This document shows positions 1 through 11,600 of a stretch of DNA of 64,000 nt, one piece after another. Position 1 is the stretch's first letter. Every line of letters begins with the position of its first letter. The DNA is from Strongyloides papillosus (lineage: Eukaryota > Nematoda > Chromadorea > Rhabditida > Strongyloididae), in the NCBI GenBank assembly GCA_005656395.1, contig SRSI01000071.1:744001-808000 (forward strand), in the 5' to 3' direction. The notes beneath the pieces were generated by a model that saw only the letters and a list, made by a program, of their open reading frames with translations, had not been told where the DNA came from and searched no databases. The translations under genes were made by a program, and so were the position numbers.

Positions 1-1
1 A

Positions 2-1711
2 ACAGGACACCATAGTAAAATGGAAAAATCATACATTACACATGATTCGAATAAAAAAGTTAGCAAAAAAACAAACGGAACATCATCTCCACCACATTCA
101 CCTATCCCATCACCTATCCCAAATGCTACATGTGCATCATGCTCAGAATCATTAGCTACGGGTCAAGTTTTATTGGCTTTAGAGAAACAATGGCATGTAT
201 GGTGTTTTAAGTGTACCGAATGTGATGCCGTTCTACAGGGTGAGTATATGGCACACGAAGGAAAACCATTGTGTATAAGAGATTACCATAAAATTCATGG
301 TGTCAGATGTTATGAATGTGAAAAATTTATTGCTGGACGTGTTTTACAGGCTGGTGGTTATAAATTCCATCCAACATGCGCAAAATGTACAAGATGTGAT
401 CAACATTTTGGAGAGGGTGAAGAAATGTTTATGCAAGGTAATGAAATTTGGCATCCAGCATGTGAGATTTCCCAAAAAACAGAAAATTTAGCTTTAGTAA
501 CTGGATCAAAAGCAGCATCAATAGGTAAAACATCAAAAGGTCCTAAATATCAAAGTACATTAAGTCAACATTTAATTTATATGTATTCATTACCTGATGC
601 TGAAGATTCAACATACCTTAAACAACCAATCTCTCCTCATCCACCTAAACCACCCCAATTTCACACACCAATTGCTCCAATTAAAATACGTAAATCAAGA
701 TATTCTATGCTTAAAACTGGTATGCAAAGGCTTACCGAAGATTTGGAAAGAAATTTGCCAAGAGCTAAATCACCACATATGGATAATGAGGAACCAATTG
801 AGATGGCACATTTTCCTGCTGGACATGCACCAGAACCAGGAGCTCCGCCACCAATAGAAAGAGAAGATTTCCCCGCCCCACCTTATCCATATGCTGTTGA
901 AGAACTTAAACGTCGCCTTTCCTCATCATCAATAGAGAATGATGATGATGATGACGATTTTACTGATAATGATAAAATTGATGAAGAAAAATTGAAGAGT
1001 GCTGTGGAACAGTTAGATAAATTTGAGAAGGACTCTGGAATAGCATATGTTATTAAGCAAAATCTTCAGGAAAGTAAAAATAAACAAAGATTACCATTAC
1101 ATTGGGATCCAAGAAATGCTTCAAGAACACCATCAGCTAAAAAAATGCCACATTTAAAGTTTCGTTATGATACACCAATTAATGCCTCACCTTCAAGACA
1201 TTTAAATAGACCAAAACCATGGGTATTTTGGAAGGAAGGTAGTGGTACAGAAAAACATACACTAAATACATTACCAAATTTTCATATACCAAATGATGGA
1301 ACAATGAATAAAGCAGCAACATTGCCAGATGGATACGGATATGATGGATATGGAATGTCAATGGATCACCTTGATACAACAATTTCATCACATTTCTCAG
1401 AACATTCCCTAAACAGTGTTTCATTATCATCACATGGTTATCCAACAAAAGGAAATGTTATGAATGGTGGGGATCTTCGAACAAACCTCCGTTCATCACT
1501 ACCAGACATGTCAAAACCCGTCAAAAATTATAAGTTATCAGAACTCCAAACGACAAATAAAGAATTACCCGAAAATGTTGATAGAATGCATTTAGAGAGA
1601 CATTTATGTCGGGAGGAGTTTGAGGATACCTTTGGTATGACACCAATTGAATTTTATAAGTTACCTGAATGGAAAAGAATTAATTTAAAAAGAAAAGTTA
1701 AACTTTTTTAA
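2..1711 (+). CDS. unc-115: abLIM/UNC-115 actin-binding LIM protein, 3' part
   Basis: Cytoskeletal adaptor of the abLIM/dematin class that links signalling to F-actin, in C. elegans in axon guidance. The frame is open to the left edge of the window, so the gene continues upstream and the ATG at 20 need not be the start. Counting from that ATG, two LIM domains lie at about residues 38-90 and 97-148 with the Cys/His zinc ligands spaced as in the family; they match the third and fourth LIM domains of abLIM, so LIM1-2 should lie outside the window. A Pro- and Ser-rich linker and an Asp-rich stretch near residue 305 follow. The last 60 residues are a villin headpiece ending in LKRKVKLF. This 3' part is one intron-free exon. 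Identification is firm; orthology to unc-115 is by domain order. Confidence 0.93.
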   Translation, partial: TGHHSKMEKSYITHDSNKKVSKKTNGTSSPPHSPIPSPIPNATCASCSESLATGQVLLALEKQWHVWCFKCTECDAVLQGEYMAHEGKPLCIRDYHKIHGVRCYECEKFIAGRVLQAGGYKFHPTCAKCTRCDQHFGEGEEMFMQGNEIWHPACEISQKTENLALVTGSKAASIGKTSKGPKYQSTLSQHLIYMYSLPDAEDSTYLKQPISPHPPKPPQFHTPIAPIKIRKSRYSMLKTGMQRLTEDLERNLPRAKSPHMDNEEPIEMAHFPAGHAPEPGAPPPIEREDFPAPPYPYAVEELKRRLSSSSIENDDDDDDFTDNDKIDEEKLKSAVEQLDKFEKDSGIAYVIKQNLQESKNKQRLPLHWDPRNASRTPSAKKMPHLKFRYDTPINASPSRHLNRPKPWVFWKEGSGTEKHTLNTLPNFHIPNDGTMNKAATLPDGYGYDGYGMSMDHLDTTISSHFSEHSLNSVSLSSHGYPTKGNVMNGGDLRTNLRSSLPDMSKPVKNYKLSELQTTNKELPENVDRMHLERHLCREEFEDTFGMTPIEFYKLPEWKRINLKRKVKLF

Positions 1712-1756
1712 ATTTTATTCTTTGTTGAATTTTACTTATAAGATGACACAATCTAC

Positions 1757-1762
1757 AATAAA
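1757..1762 (+). promoter_or_regulatory. Poly(A) signal AATAAA of the abLIM gene
   Basis: A canonical AATAAA starts 46 nt after the stop codon of the abLIM gene. Position and sequence fit a 3' end signal, but cleavage is not visible from sequence. Confidence 0.5.
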
Positions 1763-2631
1763 ACAAAAAAGAAATCTTTTCCGAGAACATCCGGTTTTAA
1801 AATTAACACAATCAATAGACAAAAAAATAGATAATTAATTATTATTTAATTAATATAAAGAAAATGTGGATGGCAAAAAGAAAAGATAACTTGAACTAAT
1901 ACTACAAACATTTTTATGATAATGATATTTTTTCAAAAAAAAAATAATATTGCTGCTTCTGCTACCTTTTACTTTGCTTTCGAAAAAACCTACACACAAT
2001 AGAAAAAAAGAAGATAATCTATAAAATTAAGTATATATTCTAACCATTCAATTAGATGTAAAAAATTTTGTTTGTGTTTTTTTCTTAAAAAAAAACTATA
2101 ACTATATATTTACCAAAAACCAAATCTACTATAATAAATTATCAACCTTCTTGAAACATTATTGCATGATAAATATGATGGTTTTGTTAAATAGTCACAA
2201 ATATAGAGGAAAAAAATGTGAAACTTTGAATGGTGCTTGCTTTGCTGATTCTAACTATAAATATATAAATTATATATTACAATATTAAATATTAATATCA
2301 ATTTAACATTAACTTATGATAAAAATAATTTTCGAAAGATGTATGATGTATTAGCGAATAATTTTTCTCATACATTGTATTTCTATATATTTAAAATACA
2401 ATTTAGGGAAAAAGCATACTAGTAATATGTTTATTTCTCCATCACGGCAATGCTCCATTCTATATTGCTTGATAATCTAATTTTTTTTCTATACTAAAAT
2501 AAAATTTTTTATAATTTTTTTGAAGATTAAAAATATTTAAAAGTAATAAAAAGTGGCATTCTTAATATTTATTTGTTCTTTTGTTGTCTTGTAATAAAAT
2601 CTAAAAAAAGTGAAAGTGGAAAAACATATGT
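1763..2631. other. Convergent intergenic spacer, 3' flanks only
   Basis: About 0.87 kb of A+T-rich DNA between two genes facing each other. I see only poly(A/T) runs. On the minus strand an AATAAA (plus-strand TTTATT at 2568-2573) lies about 59 nt past the stop of the dehydrogenase gene and is its likely 3' signal. No coding or structured RNA signal was found. Confidence 0.6.
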
Positions 2632-3877
2632 CTATATTTGAATATCTGAAACTTTTCCAATTAATTTCATTGGTTTAACATTGTATTTCTTGGAGATATT
2701 AAACATATTTTGTATTTGATTTGGATGATACGGAATACCACCAAGTTTATCAACAAATTTTTCATGAAATCTTTCTTGATCACCGGCAACTTGAATAGCT
2801 GGACCTTTTTCATTTGCTTTTGGTAGTGTTCTTATTGTATCAATAAAATCTTGTACACGATAATCAAAGTTAGGTGCAAAACAATTTGGATTGACAGCTA
2901 TAAAACATTGTCCAAGATCAGCTTCAGCAGATGTTGTCATCCATCTTCTGACATTAGGACCCCAATGACCACCGGAAAGTATTCCACAAAATAATTCAAC
3001 CATAGATCCTAACCCAGATCCTTTATAACCGCCACATTCTTCGGTGCCACCAAGTGGTAATAAACTACCACCATCTAGAATTTCAGATGGATCAATTGAG
3101 ACGTTACCAGTTTTATCAGCACCCCATGAATTAGGTACCTCAATATTTTTTCTTTTTGCCAATTCTACTTTACCAATTGCAACGGTTGTTGTTGCCATAT
3201 CTAATACAAAGTTATCTTCTCCAATACCATTTGCAGCAACAGCAATAGGATTAGTACCTAATGCAGGTTTGGCAGAACGAGTTGGAAGCATTAAAGGTGA
3301 AGTATTTGTCATTGATATTCCAATTAATCCTTCCTTCATACACCTTAAAGCATAATATCCAGCAATACCATAGTGATTTGATCCTTTAGCACAAACCCAA
3401 CCAACACCAAAGTTTTTGGCTTTTTCAATAGCTAATTTAATACAGTAATCACCCACAACAGGGCCTAAAAGGTTGTTGCCATCAACCCATCCAGTCGCTC
3501 CAAAGTTATTAAGAAGTATTGGATTACCAGTTCCTTTACATACTTTTGATTGAACATCTTTCATGTACATTTCTAAAAAGGGATGGTAATTAGTAATGTA
3601 TTATAAATACATACCAAGACGATTTAAACCATGACTGTAGTGTCCTCTATTATCACCTTTCAATAAGACATCAGCTAGTAATGAAGCATGTCCTTCATTT
3701 GTACCTACATTTTTCATACAATCAACAATAAATCTGTGTGCCTAAAGACAGAGAGATTTATTAAAGGAGATTATAGATAATATTTACATCTTTAATATCA
3801 ACAACTTCATAATCCTTAAAATCCTCTTTCTTTGAATTTAAAGATTCTTCTAAAGATTCCTTCTTAAAAGTTTCCAT
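2632..3877 (-). CDS. Malate/L-lactate dehydrogenase, Ldh_2 family
   Basis: NAD(P)-dependent 2-hydroxyacid oxidoreductase of the Ldh_2 (YlbC/AllD-like) family, unrelated in fold to classical LDH/MDH; probably cytosolic, exact substrate unknown. Three exons join in frame: 3877-3788 (30 codons), 3741-3615, and 3572-2632, giving 385 residues, close to the family's usual length of about 350-380. Introns are 46 and 42 nt. Family marks: SHGLNR with His67 in the position of the conserved N-terminal His, SNHYG with His139, followed by a Gly/Ala-rich NAD-binding body (ALGTNPIAVA, DMATTTVAIGKVELA) and a C-terminal GSGLGSMVELFCGILSGG. The start ATG at 3877 opens a short polar N-terminus without a targeting signal. 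No frame breaks. Confidence 0.93.
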
Positions 3878-4724
3878 GTACACAATATTTCTGTAGAAAA
3901 ATTTTTAATAATTTGATAAATAGTTAAAAAGAAAATTGATTACATAAAAGTAATAAAAAGTTATCATTATTTTTTTATCTATATATGTATTCAAATTAAA
4001 TTGTAAAAGTAAAACTATCACGTCTAAATTAGTTTCATTTAAATAAAAAAGAATATTTTAATATTTTAAAGATTAATTTATCTTAATTCTAAAATTAGTA
4101 TATACAATTAAGGTTAATGAAAAATTTTAGTCGACAAGAAGTAGAAATTAAAAAAATCAAGAATTATTAAACAGAAATCACGTTGTATATTTTTATATAC
4201 TTTATTTTGATTGACAAATAAAAACAATATTAAAATGTCAAAAAAATTATAGTTTAAATAATAAATATATATGTATATTTAATGTGAAGGAAAATATTTT
4301 GATTTCCTTCATAGTTTCGTTATCATATTTTGTCTATTTTCAATTTATTTTAAAACTTTTAACATGACAGATATTTATACCTAAATTAGTAACAGGTTAA
4401 TAATTTTAAAAATAATTGATAGAAGAAAAAAAGCAAACATATTTTTGATGAATTATAATGTTGTTCAAGAATAAATTCTGGTTCTAGTATCGCATTTTTT
4501 AAAAATGAATAATTTATTTATATGTCTACTTCTCGCATATAATAGTTATCATTTTATAGAACAATTTGATATCTATCTAATCATTAATCTGTTTCTTATC
4601 ATTTTAAATTAAAATTTTCTATTATTATAAATCAAAAACAATAATTAAGATGATTTTCAGTCGTTTTTTATATAGATTTAAACTTTAATATATTTAAATG
4701 AAATTGGTGAGAAATATATCTTTA

Positions 4725-4771
4725 TTTACTCTAAAATACATGGAGTGAAGGGTATATATTTTTAGAGTAAA
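4725..4771. repeat. Perfect 12-bp inverted repeat at the edge of repeat A
   Basis: TTTACTCTAAAA (4725-4736) is exactly complementary to TTTTAGAGTAAA (4760-4771), with a 23-nt loop. Outside the arms GTGAG (left) and CTCAC (right) can extend the stem with an unequal bulge. It sits near the left end of repeat A, which suggests a fold-back terminus. Confidence 0.65.
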
Positions 4772-5363
4772 TTATCTCACAGTAGAGGTATAATTAATAT
4801 AAAAAAGGAAACCTAACTCAACTAAGAAAAGAATTAAAAAAATTATCCATCATTTTTCTAGAAAAGTGGAAATTTCCCTATAAATAGCAAGCGCTTTTCA
4901 GAATTCGTTAGTACTTTGTCTCTTTAAAATGAATTTTACTAGAATTAAATCTTTTAATTAAGATTAAATAAAATGATGTCGCAAAAATTTTCTGTTTCAA
5001 AATTTAATGAAATATTTATTAAAAAAATTGTATGAATTAAGGCGTACTATAAGTTATGGCTATTTTTTAATTTGAATCCAATAAAGAATATATTTTTAAA
5101 AAAATTACATGTTGTGTTAGAAAAAAGTTATTAGTAATGAAATAAAATGAAACATTAACTGATATTATACAAATTACATTCTCCACAATAACATTTGGAA
5201 AATTTAAAAATATTTTAATCATAATTACTTTTGTAACAAAGAAGATTATTTAGATATATATTTATATTTTAACTAATTCTTTTTTACATTAAAAGTAATA
5301 TAACTGTTTTTTAATTTTAAATGAATGACTTTTTAATTATCAAAATTTGTTAGCTAATTTTGG

Positions 5364-5379
5364 AAAATCGATCGATTTT
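5364..5379. repeat. 16-bp perfect palindrome with ATCGAT core
   Basis: AAAATCGATCGATTTT reads the same on both strands. It lies inside repeat A copy 1, in the part absent from copy 2. ATCGAT is the core bound by CUT-homeodomain and DREF-like factors in other animals, but nothing here shows such a use. Confidence 0.5.
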
Positions 5380-7275
5380 TCTAGGAAAAACTATATACTA
5401 AATACAAAATGAGACATTTTTAGTCATTGTCACTAAAAAATAACTACTTTCTACGTATTTCATAAATTAACTCCCCAACAATGTTTCAAATAAGTAAAAA
5501 TTTGTTTTCCACTGGTTCAGTGAAATGGTACTGATCAATTAAATAGGGAAAACAACTACACTGAATAAAAAGTAAGTCCTATAAGACAATCGTAGAAGGT
5601 CAACTAATCATTATATAGGAATATTTTTTCAAAAATTATCACTAATTCATACGACTTAAAATCTGTCTTCGCCAACTGTTTTTGTTCTAAAAAGTAAAAA
5701 TTTCAATCCAAACTGAATAAATAACTTCATGATGCGTTTATATCAATATTTGTGATAAAATAACACTTTTTTTTTAAATCAAAACAATAATTTTTAATTA
5801 AGGTTAATATTTTTAACTGAAGTAGTTTGAAACCGACACTTTTTTTTTGCATAGCAAGATATTGATTTTTTTGATATTTACTCGTAAACAGTCATTAATT
5901 TTGATAGTACAATATTGGAAGGCAAAAAATTGAATAATGCCTGTAAACACAACAAATAAATTTGGTAAATTTTTTTAAACTAAAAAAGTATTATTGATAA
6001 TTGCATCTTTAAAATTTATCATTTTGATCTTCACATAATTTTAAAGTTTTTTTAAACAAATATTTTGTTACAAATATCGTAGTTTACACTCATAATACGT
6101 CAACAAGCAACTAATTCATTTTTTTTCTAATTTTTAAAAGCAATAAACTATATTTTTTGTAAACTAATAATAAAAATATGGTGTTGTTTATCACATTAAA
6201 TTTTATTTAATAATGATGAAAAATAATTACATTAAATAAAGCATCAAAAATTCCACAACACTTGATATAATAATATTTAATTTAATTATTGTTTTAATTA
6301 AATATAAATTAATTTTATAAAGATATATATTTATATTATTTCAAGGTTTTTATTTTAAAAACTTTTAATAAAAGAAACGTATTGAATTGCTTTGATATAA
6401 CAAAATTTGAAGTTTGAAATGAAATATTTATGAAAAAAAGTAACATAAATATTTCTGTGAATGATGTATATAATATTACACTTAATGTTTGTTAAAAGTT
6501 TTGCTATTTTATCATCAATAAGTATACACAACGAAATTAAAAATTTGATAAAATAATTCGAATAAACGTTTAAAATAATTATTATTTCAAAATTTCATAT
6601 AATACCTTATACATATAATTTGGAGAAGAATAAATTTTTATCATTATTTACACAAAATTTAAATATGACACAAAGTTTTAATTAACATCTTAGTAACAAA
6701 TTGATTTTCACTCTCTCTTTCACCACATTTCTATTCTATTATATACCTAACACCTTTAAGTTCGTTTTGTGAATTTATAAACATCTTAACCTATTATAAA
6801 CTTAAAATCATATATTTATCATCAATTGTTGATTTATTTTTGTAAAGAAATAGGTATTTAATTACTATCAACAACTACTACAAACACCAACCAAACCACA
6901 AAATATTTAAGAATTTTTGTAAAATTGAGACGAAAATCTTAAAGTCATTTTAGAGATAAGTTAAAACCATTTCAAAATTTTATTTATTTGACTATACTTA
7001 AATGTTTTCACAGGTTTATTCAAGTTTATGGGATTTTAAATATAGTTTTTTGATGTCACGATAATTGTTTATTGATATTTATTTTTTTATAAAAACACCC
7101 GCAAAAACTTGCTAATCTTTTTGAGAATTTTTGTTGTAAACAATTTTATAAAAGTTATTACATTTGAAATTTTAAACCATTACATCTTATATATTTCAAC
7201 TCGTCCATAATTGTTTCTTCTTTTAACAAAAAATTTTCATAGAATTTTTCAACTTATTTATTTATTATTTAAATA

Positions 7276-7281
7276 TATAAA
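7276..7281 (+). promoter_or_regulatory. Possible TATA box of the small secreted gene
   Basis: TATAAA lies 44 nt before the ATG at 7325. The spacing would leave a very short 5' leader, but in DNA this A+T-rich such matches are frequent by chance. Confidence 0.25.
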
Positions 7282-7324
7282 ATTTAAAAAAAAATTATAA
7301 GTAGAGCACAGTTTCATTTTTAAA

Positions 7325-7804
7325 ATGATGAAATATTTTATTGTTCAATATTTATTGGTATCAATATTAATTTTACAATTTGTAAAATCTTTTCCGGTAA
7401 GGAATAAATTTTATTTATATCTAATTTTATGGCGTTTTCTTTATATATTTTAGCAAGTATCACCGGAGGAAGAAAGTAATTGGAGGATTATCGATGCTGT
7501 CTCAGAAACAACCAAATTCGCAGCTCAAGATCTCTCTGATAAGGCTATCGATACTTGGAGATCGTGGAGTTCCTCCTTAGGTGATTGGGTTGATAACGCA
7601 AAAAATAACGTCCAAATTGGTTTAAATTACATTGCAAATGATATCAAAGAGACTAAACAAAATATTGCCACTAAAGTTAGCAACTTTTCAAGCGTTGCTG
7701 AGGATAAGTATGATGAAGTTAAGAATACTATCAAAAATTTTGCCAGCCGTGCAGAGGAGATAAGAGATGAGGCAAAAAATAAGATAAAAAAATTCAATAA
7801 CTAA
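7325..7804 (+). CDS. Small secreted all-helical (LEA/apolipoprotein-like) protein
   Basis: A 140-residue protein I cannot assign to a named family. Exon 1 (7325-7396) encodes exactly a signal peptide ending ...QFVKSFP. A 57-nt intron separates it from exon 2 (7454-7804), which encodes the mature chain. The mature part has no cysteine or proline beyond the start and runs in amphipathic charged helices rich in Ala, Lys, Asp, Glu and Asn, for example ASRAEEIRDEAKNKIKKF at the end. This pattern resembles LEA group 3 proteins or exchangeable apolipoproteins and suggests a secreted lipid- or membrane-binding or desiccation-type protein (inference). Codon choice is richer in C-ending codons (GTC, ATC, CTC, TCC) than in neighbouring genes, a sign of strong expression. 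AATAAA at 7843-7848 follows the stop. Confidence 0.85.
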
Positions 7805-8265
7805 CTTATTTATTATACTACAAGTTAAATTATTAACTTTAAAATAAACTATTCAAAAATTTTTGTCTATCCATTTTTTAATGATTTAAATCAATAATGT
7901 AAAATATATGATCTTTTAAAATGCGGTAATATTTATCAATTTTTAAATAGCAATGCATTACATGAACTTTTATAAAATGAGGTACACTTTAAGAGTGGGG
8001 TTAAACAGAATTTGAAATATATTTGACATTTAAAATATTTTTTTTTTAAAAATATTAAAAAACAGTCATTCATTTCCCATTAAATTATTCACTAACTGTC
8101 ATAGATTTTTATATCATATTACTTTAATCATTCTCTCAAATTTGGTATAAAAAGTGATAAGAAAATATAACTTCTAAAAATTAAAATAATACAAACAAAG
8201 TTATTCTTTAATCATGATTACTGATGATTTTTTTAACAATTTCCAGTCACTAACCAACGGAAATA

Positions 8266-8421
8266 ATGGTCAATCGGATAGAAAAAATTGATAAAAATTT
8301 TGTTAACATTTACAAAAAAATATATTTATGGATGGAAGATATTATTACATATTCAATGATATGTCTGTTGTTTATTTATGGTTTATATCAAAAAGAAAAT
8401 AAAATCCAAAATATTTTGTAA
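8266..8421 (+). CDS. Candidate 51-residue single-pass membrane peptide
   Basis: A short open frame, ATG at 8266 to TAA at 8419-8421. It has a basic N-terminus (MVNRIEKIDK) and one hydrophobic segment (ITYSMICLLFIYGLY) followed by a charged tail. A splice-acceptor-like TTTCCAG ends about 20 nt upstream, so it may be the second exon of a longer transcript. No family is recognised. Open frames of this length arise by chance in such DNA, so confidence is low. Confidence 0.25.
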   Translation: MVNRIEKIDKNFVNIYKKIYLWMEDIITYSMICLLFIYGLYQKENKIQNIL

Positions 8422-8571
8422 ATTTAAATCATTATTATTCTTATAAATTCTACTAACAAAATTTTATTGTTTTTTGTGATATTATAAACAAATAAAATAT
8501 CAAATTTATATAATATTATAATTTTTATTGTCTTCTAGTAATATAACTCGAAATTTTAAATTGCATTTTAG

Positions 8572-8675
8572 ACAAATTGGCGTCCACCAAAAAGCCTTTC
8601 TCTTCACAACATTGTGATACACACATTTGGTGCGCAGACTTAATGGCTCCAACAACTGTTAGAAGGATTTTGTAA
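8572..8675 (+). other. Exon-like G+C-richer island, unidentified
   Basis: After the strong acceptor-like GCATTTTAG, bases 8572-8675 are clearly richer in G+C than everything around. One frame stays open for 33 codons to a TAA at 8673 and contains QHCDTHIWCADLMAP; an AATAAA overlaps the stop (8675-8680). It could be the last exon of a small gene with 5' exons I could not place, a ncRNA exon, or a relic. The opposite strand is also open here (MCVSQCCEEKGF), so strand is uncertain. Confidence 0.3.
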
Positions 8676-11600
8676 ATAAATCAAATTTTTATCCATTACC
8701 AAAAAATTTTGGTACATCAATTAATCTTTTCCAAAGGTTAAAATAAAAACATATTTCACACTTTAAAATCTAAATATTATACTTTTTCAAAGAGATTATA
8801 CGCCAACCACTGGTAATACTTTTAATTAACTAATTTTTTTCTTACTTCATTCATTTATGATTTCTGGCAAAATAATTAATACAAGTTTAATTTTTGTTTA
8901 CTTCTTTTTTATTACTTTGTGTAAAAATTTATATATTTCAATGTTTACAAATTATATCATTTTTATTTTTAATATATTTTTTTATTATATATATGTATGT
9001 GTGAATAAGGAAAAAAAGTTTATTAAATATTGTTCATGTAAAAAAAATTTGAATTTTAGGTAATTACTTCACTTTTTTTATATTATTTTAATTTAAATTA
9101 ATCAAAAATAAGTTTAATTAGTTTAAAAGAACAAATTAAGGATAATTGGTGATTAGTTCTTTTTTGATGTAATTATTATGTTAAAAGATGATGATTAAGC
9201 TTATAGTTAACGTCAAACTTCTTTAATTTTATCTTACAATATGGGAAAATTTAGTTTTAAACAATCTTAAGATTTGATAAAATCATTTAAGTCGGTAAAC
9301 ATTTTTTAACCTCTCCATAATGGTATAGAGAAGTGAAGATTGACAAATTATGAATAAAATGACTTTTTAGAAGTGTTTGGATGATTGGCATAGTATAATT
9401 ATAGGATTAATAATAACAGAAAGCTGATGATCAGGTGCGAACATATTTCTTTTAATATTAAATTGAAGGAGAGATAATATATACTGATTATTAGGTGTGA
9501 TAATTTTTCCCTTTTAAAACTTTTGATAATCTTACAATGACACTTAAAAACTTTTTCCTCTATGATTAGATGAAATGTCTCTTAAAAGTACTGTAATTGT
9601 GATGACTGATAAATATTTTGATTGTGTAATGTAGAAAAGGAAGGAAAAAGAATTTTTAACTAGTTACGTATAATGTCATTTTCCAGAATGGTAGTTAAAA
9701 GGCAGATATTGTATATGTTAGATGTCTCTATAACATATAAATTTTGATTTTGAAGATAAAATATTTTGATAACAATTAATTTATTTTATGCTTCAGCAAA
9801 CTTACATAAAGAATTACCGTGACATTTATTTTTTTGTTTGATTGTTATCCTAACAAAATTATAAATTATTTTATTTGATAAACATTTAAAAATTTACTAT
9901 ATTTGATATAATTTTATTTAGTAGACTTGACAAAATTAACTAACATAAACTACGGTGTATCTTTTTAAAATTATATGTTATGTTTTCTTATTTTACAACT
10001 TCCTCTCCTTTTCTTTTTTTTACAACATTTAATATATATTTTTTATTTTTACAATAATTATTTTCACCCCCATCACCTCCTGCAACACTTCCGATTTCAG
10101 TAATACATACAGTTAAAGATAATGTTATTAAATTTATTTTTTAGCTTTATTATATGTACTGTATAATATAATTATAAAAAAATAACAAGTAAATTTAATA
10201 ATATTAATAGTTATTTTATTTGATCATAAATTGATCCCAATTATATTTATATGCATTTACAGTTGAAATAATAAATTGTTTCACCAGAAAATAACATTAT
10301 AATATTTGTATCTAGGTTGCCTTTAAAATTATAAAATAATGTTTGTTTATTGTCCTAACTATTGTTTTATTAAAATAAATATTAATCTTCATTAATTGAT
10401 AAATTAAATTAGACAGTATTAGGATAACTAATTTTTTCCTTCTTAAAAATGAGAATAAGAAAAAAATTATCCAATTAATAAATATATATCCTTTTAAATT
10501 CAATATTTATACTTAGATGTACAGGTTTATACACACTTTGCTTATACGGTTATAGTTATAATACGATAAAAAAATATATATATGTGTATAAATATATATA
10601 TTTTTAAGATAGTTAAAACATGGAAGATAATTAAATTAACTACCAATTGGTTTTAGACAAATAATTTATATAAAATAGAAGTTTTATGTTTTTTGTTTTT
10701 ATTAAGTTTTGTTATCAATATTATACTATTTATTTTATTTACACATGCATTGCATACATTTATATATGTATGTATCATTTGTATGCTAAAAAAATGTTTT
10801 TTACAATAAAATAAATTAATTTGTATATTAAATTAAATATAAAAACAAATATAAAGTACTACTTAAAATAAGGTTAAAAATTTTTATAATATATAGTTAT
10901 AAAAATAATGTTATAAGTCTATTTTGTAAATAGTTATAAAAATATTTCTATTGAAAATCCCTTTTTAATATCAATAAACATTTCGACCCTTTTAAAGACT
11001 ATACAACTTAAAGTATTTAACAATCTCTAACATCCTTATAATTAAATATGCTACTTTATGAGAATTTAGGTGCTCCTGAGAATATATCAATTCATAAACA
11101 TTAAATCATATATTTATAATTGTATCGGTTTTGAAAAATTAATAACTTAAATAGATAAAATGAATAATAACAAAATATTAAGTATTGTCTTTAATTTTGT
11201 AATCCTTATATTTATAGATTTTATCATCTTAAAATTTCAGAAAATTTTTCTTCTTTCCTATACTTTATATATATTTGTATAAAAAAGATTTCAAATTTAA
11301 TAATTAATAGTTTAACATTAGTGTAAATGAGATTATTTTAAAATTTAATGTAATATTATTTGCTTTAAATCTATAAAATTAGTATCCAGTAAACACAGTT
11401 ACTTAGTAATTATTATTTATATAACTTTTATTTTATCTTTTGATTTTTATATATTTCCATAATTTTTTAATTTTTCTCCATTTATTTTATGCTATCAAAA
11501 TACATTAAACACGGTTACATAATTTGATAGTATACATTGTAGTTAATACATTTAGTATAGATAAATTAAATAATTTTAAGATTGCAAAAAAAAATTTAGA

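Larger units (their letters stand above)
4685..5625 (+). repeat. Dispersed repeat A, longer copy
   Basis: Imperfect but clear similarity in the same orientation to 38918-39303. Shared blocks include the AAATTATCTCAC segment at 4769, the ACTCAACTAAG segment near 4815, CATAAATTAACTCC near 5460 (CATGAATTAACTCC in the other copy), the segment with CCACTGGTTCAGTGAAATGGTACT near 5510 in diverged form, and the ATCGTAGAAGG segment near 5588. This copy has roughly 550 bp in the middle that the other lacks. No coding capacity is seen. Probably an old non-autonomous mobile element or a diverged intergenic duplication. Ends are approximate. Confidence 0.6.
3878..7275. other. Intergenic region holding repeat A copy 1
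   Basis: About 3.4 kb between a leftward and a rightward gene, so promoters of both lie at its ends. No exon-like stretch was found. It contains a dispersed repeat (about 4685-5625), a 12-bp inverted repeat at 4725-4771 and a 16-bp palindrome at 5364-5379, listed separately. The remainder is A/T-rich with homopolymer runs. Confidence 0.5.

Noticed and set aside
8857..9063. Hydrophobic 68-codon frame
   Set aside because: Almost all Phe/Ile/Tyr from T-rich DNA; multiple TM-like segments of this kind are expected by chance here.
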